Assembly: GCA_016866475.1 (NCBI GenBank) | Contig: VGMF01000002.1 | Location: 105,116-169,115, forward strand | DNA from: Chlamydiota bacterium | GTDB taxonomy: Bacteria; Chlamydiota; Chlamydiia; Chlamydiales; RGXB01 | Direction: 5' to 3' | DNA: 64,000 bases | Shown: piece after piece, positions 55,001 through 61,109 of the stretch | Numbering within the stretch: position 1 is the first letter of the stretch | Layout of the letters: each line of letters starts with the position of its first letter | Notes under the pieces: generated by a model | The model's database searches: none | Seen by the model: only the letters and a program-made list of their open reading frames with translations | Told to the model about the DNA's origin: nothing | Made by a program: the position numbers and the translations under genes

Positions 55001-55648
55001 CCCCATAAACAGGTCACCATCCATATTTTTGCCCTGCTCACAAAATTAAAACAGATTTGCAACCACCCGGCCCTCCTTTTGAAAGATGTGCCTAACTATA
55101 CGCAACACCAATCGGGGAAATGGGATCTTTTTGTCGAGTTGTTAAGCGAGGCTAGATTGAGTGGTCAAAAAGTTGTGGTATTCACCCAATTTTTAGATAT
55201 GGTAGCTATTTTTGAGCATCATCTCGAGTCGCTAGGGATTGGTTATGCAAAGCTCCACGGTGCTACTCAGGATCGCAAAGGTGAGGTGGAGCGTTTCCAA
55301 ACCGACCCCGGGTGTGAAGTTTTTGTCGGCACAATTCAGGCAGCGGGAGTGGGGATCGACCTTACCAGCGCCTCTGTGGTGATCCACTACGACCGCTGGT
55401 GGAATTTTGCTAAAGAGAACCAAGCCACCGACAGGGTGCACAGAATTGGGCAGACTAGGGGAGTGCAAGTTTTCAAATTTTTGTCAAAAGATTCGATCGA
55501 GGAAGATATCGACTGGATAATTGAGAAGAAAAAGCAGCTAGCCGAGCAGATTTTAGCCTACGATAGTGCGGATGAAGATAAGCAATTGAGTCACGATGAG
55601 CTGATGGAACTGATGCGCCGGTTGGATCAATCTATGAAGCATATGTAA
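52094..55648 (+). CDS. SWI2/SNF2-family helicase with SWIM zinc finger
   Basis: 1184 aa. The N-terminus has a SWIM finger (CNCDKASQEGYCEHI, CxC-CxH, about 36-50). A large unassigned middle (100-700) is followed by the SNF2 ATPase: motif I DDMGLGKTHQA, motif II YDEMQ (for DExQ), GLSGTPIENRLLEL, LRRNKKEVLLDLPEK, and the helicase C lobe with GVGIDLTSASVV and DRVHRIGQTRGVQV. Moves along or remodels protein-DNA complexes; chlamydiae have one or two such proteins. ATGA overlap with dapF places it in that operon. Confidence 0.92.
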   Translation: MNIIFSDKTYQVEIDGTWVFLQLGEGREAVDRFCNCDKASQEGYCEHIGLAIDRIYGNTPYPLHKRYGGSLEEQIAFLLYRRHGMKPAFEQQEGSVLLKLQERIHFSLDCSTPEVKKNLFDLLTERVEENEANSIKFSNLPMKELELFRRRRPSDRLSFELSPFQDLFKTLFTLEAKLRVEVETDRDNLPSALVYKKGGVQIKITMGLSSWAPFIPLLQDVDSNIKVYPYRDRQIETFRLNRGGGTLEIHTKKIPMQIPEEDVKAEVGSYEWISGFGFLKKTIDPVLLSLIIQKNEVGFFLSRNLDLAQKFLKESIHVKPTVLKHELFFDKNQSLVIKAYLFEKGDLERINAHLYQGWAYLENRGFFRITPSPFNEVCRVIKRADVYSFVEKHRMWLQDKAGFQIHSSAVEASLTYDMQSAALIIEPEKEEGQSTRGLIDFGFILYVEGTGFFPKVRGINAKSSIKKVVPIEEIAEFIRENREECETIRGFFVRKPILKRCYLEVALNKFEQVVVTPVYEQHEDRKIRAFSEFLYFDKEGFYEVPIEKRLPERYTEPQLILADEVPYFITQELIRLLPYTENLDPRFKIPQNLQLVLTEAKQEKGRWKIRLVYRSEYGEVSIKEVDQALRGLKGMLLSPAGAILLKDPRFQWMQKGPKKGEWMDINPLDWLKLKVFENIEVDEKASLDWVNFFESFDASTQEDPPLEGLKSTLRPYQQVGARWLFALYRFGLSGLLCDDMGLGKTHQAMSIIAAINNVQKGEKPYCIIIAPTSVMYHWEKLLHQFLPHLTVRLHHGPIRKKPALEQDILVTSYGVLRSDKADFKGLEFDLAIYDEMQVAKNQSSQIHKVLLNLDAKMRIGLSGTPIENRLLELKSLIDIVLPKFLPSDALFKEMFVNPIEKGQSQERANVLMRLIRPFILRRNKKEVLLDLPEKIEEVITVDLSDEQKELYKNMYRLSKEVIDQEIEKDPHKQVTIHIFALLTKLKQICNHPALLLKDVPNYTQHQSGKWDLFVELLSEARLSGQKVVVFTQFLDMVAIFEHHLESLGIGYAKLHGATQDRKGEVERFQTDPGCEVFVGTIQAAGVGIDLTSASVVIHYDRWWNFAKENQATDRVHRIGQTRGVQVFKFLSKDSIEEDIDWIIEKKKQLAEQILAYDSADEDKQLSHDELMELMRRLDQSMKHM

Positions 55649-55728
55649 AATAAATTATATTTTACTACTTAGCCTTGCAGAGAATTTTATTTTATCCCCT
55701 TTTTCTTTTGTTTTAAGAAAATTTAGTC

Positions 55729-55734
55729 TATAAT
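55729..55734 (+). promoter_or_regulatory. -10 element before der
   Basis: Perfect TATAAT. Only a poor -35 (TTTTGT at 17 bases or TTGTTT at 15) is present. A start site about seven bases downstream would fall just before TTG 55744, so that codon would have almost no leader; this supports GTG 55765 as the der start. Confidence 0.5.
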
Positions 55735-55764
55735 CGGACCCTCTTGAGAGGGGATTTTTTCACC

Positions 55765-57159
55765 GTGCCAGTCGTTGCAACTAAAAATACTTTGAACATC
55801 GTTATTGTTGGGCGCCCGAATGTTGGGAAGTCCAGTCTATTTAACCGCTTAGCCAAAAAACGGGTAGCTATCGTCCATGACGAGCCAGGCGTGACACGCG
55901 ACTGCATCCATGCTTTTGCAGAGTGGGACCCGCTTAACAATTTGAGGGTGGTGGACACTGGCGGGGTCTTTCAGGGGGGTGCCTATGACACCTATATCCT
56001 CAGCGGTGCCGAAAAAGAGCTGCGTAATGCAGATGTGATTTTTGTTGTTGTAGATGGTCAGGTGGGGGTTCAGCCTCTGGATTTGCAGGTACGTGACTGG
56101 ATTTTCAAATTAAATTTGAAAAAGCCGATTTTTACAGTGATAAATAAGTGCGAATCCTATGAGCTTGTGGACACCTACCCCTATAAAAAGATGGGGGGAA
56201 GCGAGGTGTTTGCAATTTCAGCGGCACACAATCGAGGGTTGGAGCCGTTACTGGATGCGGCCCTTTTAACTCAAGGGTTTACCCCCTTTGACCCGGAGGC
56301 GATCGAGCTAGAGGATGATGCACAGGATCCATTTGAACCTGTTGTGGGAGAGGAGGATTCTAGGCCAAAAAAACCTCGTATCGCTGTCATCGGAAGGCCG
56401 AATGTGGGAAAATCTACTCTATTGAATTCCCTTATCGGCCAGGAGCGTGTCCTTGTTTCAGATCTGATCGGCACCACCCGTGATGCAATTTACGTTGAAG
56501 AAGAGGATTGCGTATGGATCGATACGGCCGGTGTTCGCAAAAAGCAGCGTGAGACAACGGTTATCGAGAAATTTGCCGCGATGCGAACGGAAGAGGCGAT
56601 AGAATCGGCAGACGTTTGCATCCTGTGTCTGGATGTACAACAAGGAGTTACAGATCATGACCGGCGTATAGCGGATATGGTCATTGAGGCCGGAAAAGGG
56701 GCTGTCGTATTTTTGAATAAGTGGGACCTTGTGAAAGCAATACGGATGGAGCACGTCATGCAGGCGATCAAACAAGATCCGTCCCTCAACTGCTTTATAC
56801 CCGTAATCGGCTCTGCAAAGACAAGTCGCAATACCGATCAATTAAAAACAGCCTGTTTGAAAAGTTACGCATCGCGCAATCGACGTATCTCTACTGCTGA
56901 ATTGAATAAATGGCTTAAAAACCTTTTGATGTATCAATCCCCCCCAAGCGTAAGAGGGCGACCGACACGTATTTCTTACTTGACACAAGTCTCTACAGCC
57001 CCACCGAGCTTTGTGATTTTCTGCAACCAGGAGGAGGTTGTCCCCAGTTATCTCCGGTATCTGGAAAATCGGTTCCGTTCTGAAATGGGCTTTGTAGGTA
57101 CTCCAATCAGAATGCGCACAAAAAAGCGCGCGACCTGGATTGAAAGAAGGGAAAAATAA
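55765..57159 (+). CDS. der: Ribosome-assembly GTPase Der (EngA)
   Basis: Two tandem G domains acting in 50S maturation. G domain 1: GRPNVGKSSLFNRL, DTGGVF, NKCE (for NKxD). G domain 2: GRPNVGKSTLLNSL, DTAGVRKKQRE, NKWD. C-terminal KH-like domain with NKWLKNLLMYQSPPSVRGR. GTG 55765 is chosen, with AGGGG upstream and the position relative to TATAAT; TTG 55744 is also open. 464 aa. Confidence 0.95.
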   Translation: MPVVATKNTLNIVIVGRPNVGKSSLFNRLAKKRVAIVHDEPGVTRDCIHAFAEWDPLNNLRVVDTGGVFQGGAYDTYILSGAEKELRNADVIFVVVDGQVGVQPLDLQVRDWIFKLNLKKPIFTVINKCESYELVDTYPYKKMGGSEVFAISAAHNRGLEPLLDAALLTQGFTPFDPEAIELEDDAQDPFEPVVGEEDSRPKKPRIAVIGRPNVGKSTLLNSLIGQERVLVSDLIGTTRDAIYVEEEDCVWIDTAGVRKKQRETTVIEKFAAMRTEEAIESADVCILCLDVQQGVTDHDRRIADMVIEAGKGAVVFLNKWDLVKAIRMEHVMQAIKQDPSLNCFIPVIGSAKTSRNTDQLKTACLKSYASRNRRISTAELNKWLKNLLMYQSPPSVRGRPTRISYLTQVSTAPPSFVIFCNQEEVVPSYLRYLENRFRSEMGFVGTPIRMRTKKRATWIERREK

Positions 57160-57252
57160 TTTGTACCTTTTAAATCTAAAAAAAGAAATAATTCAAAAGA
57201 TCAGTTTTATAAAGTTCTGAATTTGTAAAATTGCATTTTTGGAGATCTTTTT

Positions 57253-58173
57253 ATGCGCTTCTTTTATTTAGGGTACATTTTAGTTTTTTGTAGCTTCTTC
57301 GGATCTCTAAAAGGCAACATTCTGGATGTGATGGAGAATAGATACATTTTCTTTTGGGACTTAGACCAGGAAACCACACGTTCGGGAGTGTTAAATTTTC
57401 AGGGTAAAAAGAGCTCGAAAATTCTTCTTATGGATACCGGAGTCTTTGATGTCGAGGCGAAAATAGAAGCCGGATATGAAGAAATCTATGCGCTTTTAGT
57501 AGAACCCTGTTGGATACACAACGAAAAAGTGAAACATTTTATAAAAAAGCACCACACCCTTTTTAAAAAGATTTTCACCTTTGACGCAGAACTCTTAAGT
57601 CATGATAAAGAAAAGTTTGTGTGCATACATCCTCTCACACAAGTAAGCGTCACGGAGTACAAGGTTTTTACCAAATCCAAGATGGTTGCGATGCAACCTC
57701 TTACCACAAAAAAGGGACGTTTTGAATACGATCTGAGGCACTATGTAGCGAGAAAGTTTCAAAAGTTTTTTTCTTCGATAAAACCGGCTTCTATTATGCT
57801 GCCCTTCCTTGATGATTTTTTTAATGACTTTCGTTACCAGGTTGCAATTGAAAACTGTAAAGAGCCGAATTATTTTACTGAAAAAGCCACTACCTGTTTT
57901 TTAACGGGCGTGGTTCCAATCTATCGAGGGTGCCCGAATCTTGGTGATTTTTATAATATGAAAGGGGTGATAGTTTTTGACACTCCCTCAGATCTGAAAA
58001 AAATCCTCTCAAACCTATCAGAGGAGGATTATCTGTCCCGTATGGATGCAATCCAAGAAAATTTCAAAATAGCTTACAGCAAGTATATAATAGATCATCC
58101 TAAAAATGGGCCGTTTCCCAAAGAATACTTTGCAAAAATTCTGGATAGTATTTTTCCTCCCGATAAAGTGTAG
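57253..58173 (+). CDS. Fucosyltransferase-like glycosyltransferase (GT10 type)
   Basis: 306 aa with an N-terminal hydrophobic leader (YLGYILVFCSFFGSL). The C-terminal half carries the alpha-1,3-fucosyltransferase pattern: FRYQVAIENCKEPNYFTEKA, then GVVPIYRGCPNLGDFYNMKG and a closing DTPSDLKKIL, which match the FEN-x-YVTEK and IPIYWGxP signatures of bacterial and eukaryotic GT10 enzymes. The N-terminal half is not recognised. The leader would place the domain outside the cytoplasm, unusual for a nucleotide-sugar enzyme. GGAG precedes ATG 57253. Confidence 0.7.
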   Translation: MRFFYLGYILVFCSFFGSLKGNILDVMENRYIFFWDLDQETTRSGVLNFQGKKSSKILLMDTGVFDVEAKIEAGYEEIYALLVEPCWIHNEKVKHFIKKHHTLFKKIFTFDAELLSHDKEKFVCIHPLTQVSVTEYKVFTKSKMVAMQPLTTKKGRFEYDLRHYVARKFQKFFSSIKPASIMLPFLDDFFNDFRYQVAIENCKEPNYFTEKATTCFLTGVVPIYRGCPNLGDFYNMKGVIVFDTPSDLKKILSNLSEEDYLSRMDAIQENFKIAYSKYIIDHPKNGPFPKEYFAKILDSIFPPDKV

Positions 58174-58226
58174 CAAAAAAATGGACTACATCTGTAGGCG
58201 ATACGGTTTTTAAGGAATAGAGGGCT

Positions 58227-58541
58227 ATGGGTTTACTTGGAATCGCTTTTGGCGGGCTCTTTAGAGGTGAATTTCGGATTGAGGCACCACGTTCTCAGCA
58301 TCGGCGCTATTTTTCAAAACAGGTCATCAACGAATCGTTAAAGGTTTTAGAGTGTCTATTCAGGGCTATGGTTGTTTTAAGTACGGCTAAGAGATGCGAA
58401 CGCCATAATCTCTTAATGATCGGGAGGGTTTTGCGCTTTCATGCCACAGCACATATTGCTATGGAGCTTTTTGACTTCATCTTTATTGCGAAGGCTTTTA
58501 GAAATGAGGTGGCGGAGATAGTAGGACAATTTACTGACTGA
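58227..58541 (+). CDS. Small hypothetical protein
   Basis: 104 aa, with GAGGG ahead of ATG 58227. Basic N-terminal half (SQHRRYFSKQVINESLKVLE) and helical, moderately hydrophobic C-terminal half (IAMELFDFIFIAKAF). No motif. It could be a fortuitous frame, since coding signs are modest, but the ribosome binding site and lack of a rival frame favour a gene. 161 bases with nothing recognisable follow. Confidence 0.4.
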   Translation: MGLLGIAFGGLFRGEFRIEAPRSQHRRYFSKQVINESLKVLECLFRAMVVLSTAKRCERHNLLMIGRVLRFHATAHIAMELFDFIFIAKAFRNEVAEIVGQFTD

Positions 58542-58702
58542 GGCTTGCATATTTTCATCTTAGAAAAGGACCGTTTGGCTCCGTAAAATGACAGATTCAT
58601 TGTAAAGAAAGGTGCCGAAAGTTTAAACTCAGATGAAAAGCTAATAGGTTTTTTATTTCTACTGCCTTACAAACCCCTTATTTAAGAGTTCTCGACTCCC
58701 GA

Positions 58703-59659
58703 TTGAAATGGTCTCTTTTTTACTCTTTTGTTGCAATGATCCTCCTTTTTTATTTTGCCGTGCTCCTGTTTGGGAGGTTGGCAACGGTATCCTCCTTTGA
58801 AACAATACTTAGGGAGCCGAAAACGGTCACTGTGAATCAAGAGGGGGAGTTTACCAATGGAGCCTTGGTTCAGTATAAAGGAGTCTCCTGGATGGCGGTG
58901 CGCAAGTTGGAAGGGGATAAATCTTTTATTTATATCGGCGCTTTTAGAAATGATGCTATTACCCAGATGCAGCGGCTTTACCTAAGAACCCAGTATGCAG
59001 AGGACCCACGATTGATCGTTTGGGAGGATCAACTCGTTGTTGTTTATAATGATCTTGTAAATAACAATCGTCGCATGCATTTAGCCATTCTTGAGCAAAC
59101 GCAAAACGGATTTAAAGTCTCAAAAATTCAGCCCCTGGGTAAAGAGGGAAAGATGAAAAATACCGAAAAAAACTGGGTTCCTTTCGTTTTTGAAGGGGAG
59201 CTTTTCTTTCTTTATGAGACAAATCCCTGGACAGTCATCAAATACGCAAAAGGGGGGCCGTGTACGATCGTTTGTGAACAGGATCTGTTTATTCCGGGCG
59301 AAACGGCAAAATTATCGGGGGGGACCCCGGCTATCTTGCATGGGGAGGAGTTTATCTCTTTTTTTCATATCCGCTCAGGTACAACAAGGTCTTATATCTC
59401 CTGGAATCGGTACATCTATTTCATGGGGGCGTATGCCTTTGAGGCAAAACCTCCGTTTCTTTTGAAGCGTATGACCGTAAAACCCCTTTCCTACAAAAGT
59501 GCTTACAATCTATCCAAAAATCCTAAAAAGATCCTTTACCCGGTCGGTTTGACAGAGGACGGAGACGATTTTGTATTGACTATGGGGGTGAATGATAGTA
59601 GAACGGAATTGGTGAAAGTATCGAAAGAGAAGCTGGTCTCATTGATGGTTGGTCTCTAG
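58703..59659 (+). CDS. Membrane-anchored beta-propeller protein, GH130/GH43-like
   Basis: 318 aa from TTG 58703, without a strong ribosome binding site. A single N-terminal transmembrane segment (FVAMILLFYFAVLLF) precedes a repeating domain with blade-like motifs: EDPRLIVWEDQLVVVYNDL, EKNWVPFVFEGELFFLYET, LSGGTPAILHGEEFISFFHI and YPVGLTEDGDDFVLTMGVND. These recall five-bladed propellers of glycoside hydrolase/phosphorylase clan GH130. Catalytic residues cannot be assigned by eye. Neighbour of the GT10-like gene, so glycan-related work is plausible. Confidence 0.65.
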   Translation: MKWSLFYSFVAMILLFYFAVLLFGRLATVSSFETILREPKTVTVNQEGEFTNGALVQYKGVSWMAVRKLEGDKSFIYIGAFRNDAITQMQRLYLRTQYAEDPRLIVWEDQLVVVYNDLVNNNRRMHLAILEQTQNGFKVSKIQPLGKEGKMKNTEKNWVPFVFEGELFFLYETNPWTVIKYAKGGPCTIVCEQDLFIPGETAKLSGGTPAILHGEEFISFFHIRSGTTRSYISWNRYIYFMGAYAFEAKPPFLLKRMTVKPLSYKSAYNLSKNPKKILYPVGLTEDGDDFVLTMGVNDSRTELVKVSKEKLVSLMVGL

Positions 59660-59674
59660 GTAAATCCAGGTTTT

Positions 59675-60046
59675 CTAGCTGGATTCGTAACTAGGATCCC
59701 ATTTATATTCTACGTTGTCTATCAGAATTTTTTTGTAAACCCAGGGGTCGTTGTTCTCCCGCATAAGTCGGTCGCACCCTTTTATCCAACCTTTCAGGGG
59801 ACCAAAACGGCGGATGCTTAAAAGTGTATATCGGGAACTTGTGGGTCTAAAATGGCTACGGGGCCCATCGATTGGGGAGAGGATCTCCTGGTGAAACAAG
59901 ATGATATTTTCAAGGGTTTTGCCGACGAAACCCTCACTCTCAGCTAATGAAATCTGTTTGGAGGGGTTTTGGACGAGAGCATGATCCTTTCCCCAGGGCT
60001 CTACATATCCCTTCACCGCTAAAAAAATGAGTAAACTAGAAACCAT
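59675..60046 (-). CDS. YidD-like membrane protein insertion factor, cysteine-less
   Basis: 123 aa. The YidD core is recognisable: IILFHQEILSPIDGPRSHFR, PTSSRYTLLSIRRFGPLKGW, KGCDRLMRENNDPW. In YidD proteins the corresponding positions are CRF, PTCS and CHP; here they read SHF, PTSS and REN, so all three conserved cysteines are gone. An N-terminal hydrophobic stretch (SLLIFLAVKGYV) may be an anchor. The start overlaps the TPR lipoprotein gene by 11 bases; the two form an operon with the secretin gene. Confidence 0.72.
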   Translation of the reverse strand: MVSSLLIFLAVKGYVEPWGKDHALVQNPSKQISLAESEGFVGKTLENIILFHQEILSPIDGPRSHFRPTSSRYTLLSIRRFGPLKGWIKGCDRLMRENNDPWVYKKILIDNVEYKWDPSYESS

Positions 60047-61109
60047 ATTCCAACTGCATTAACGGGTATAATTTCTTATCTTCCATTACCGGATGGATAA
60101 GTGCCTCATAGAGGCGTTCATTGTACGTTTTCGCAGCCTGGCCGGAACCATAAATACTGCCGAAATACCATCCCGCCTCAAAACCTGTTGTCAAAATTCC
60201 GGCAGGAATATTTCCGTTTAGAAAAAAATAGGTTGCGGTCCCTATGAATAGGGCATTGATCGAAAAAGCGGTAGCAGCAGACTGGTATTGACCCAGGTAG
60301 GCATAGCCTGCTCCCGGGATAACCGCTAAAGTTTGAGCAATAAAGGGGGATTTCTTATGTTTGATGTAGGAGGTATGGGTCTCATCCAAAACCGATCGTA
60401 ATTTTCTGGTCTTAGATAAATCTAACTGATCATAACTCAAAAAGTGGTGCGCTTTTTGGGTGTCGAAAAGGGCTTTTTGGATCGAAATATTCCCCTCTTT
60501 AGCAGGTGCCGCTTCCCGATTCAAAATAGCAAATGCTGTTTTGGTGTCGGCCGACTGTAAAGCATGACCGACAAGGATCGGTTCGGCTATTTTTGGGTAA
60601 TTTTGGGCTAGGGCCTGGTGTACGCTTAAAGTTTTGTGCTTTTGTTTTGTGATTTCGTAGGCTTCACCCAAAATGAGAAGAAGATCTTGATAAGCTCTGA
60701 AATCGGGGTGTACGAAGGCAAGGGAGGAGGATTCGAAGGTAGAGACCAAGTCTTCATGTTTTTTCCCAAGGGCATAACACAACAGTGTGTAGTACTCTAC
60801 CTCATGTTTTCGCTGCATGGTCAGAATCGGATTGGGTTCCTCGCTTAAGAGAAATTCCGCGCGCTGAAAAGAGGTGATCGCACGATAGAGATCGAGTCTT
60901 TTGGCAAAATGCACCCCCATACGATATTCTGTCGCCCACGAGGTTTCCAGCTCCTTAGGAGACAAAGGATCAAATGCAGATGGTAAAGCCTGCACCATTT
61001 TTTCGTGAACACTGTAATGAACGGTAGGGTGGATCTCATCCGATACCGAGGTGCACGAGAGCATGAGGGATAAAAAGAGGATTGCTACAGATCTAGTCCC
61101 TTTTGACAA
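60036..61109 (-). CDS. TPR lipoprotein with hydrophobic C-terminal domain
   Basis: 357 aa from TTG 61109, which gives a compact lipoprotein signal (SVAILFLSLMLSC, lipobox Cys). The frame runs 22 codons further into the secretin gene without such a leader. Helical TPR-like repeats follow (RAITSFQRAEFLL, YQDLLLILGEAYEI). The C-terminal part has IPGAGYAYLGQYQSAATAF and GNIPAGILTTGFEAGWYFG, hydrophobic helices seen in a family often encoded beside YidD. Possible pilotin-like or envelope partner of the secretin, by position only. Confidence 0.7.
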   Translation of the reverse strand: MSKGTRSVAILFLSLMLSCTSVSDEIHPTVHYSVHEKMVQALPSAFDPLSPKELETSWATEYRMGVHFAKRLDLYRAITSFQRAEFLLSEEPNPILTMQRKHEVEYYTLLCYALGKKHEDLVSTFESSSLAFVHPDFRAYQDLLLILGEAYEITKQKHKTLSVHQALAQNYPKIAEPILVGHALQSADTKTAFAILNREAAPAKEGNISIQKALFDTQKAHHFLSYDQLDLSKTRKLRSVLDETHTSYIKHKKSPFIAQTLAVIPGAGYAYLGQYQSAATAFSINALFIGTATYFFLNGNIPAGILTTGFEAGWYFGSIYGSGQAAKTYNERLYEALIHPVMEDKKLYPLMQLEYGF

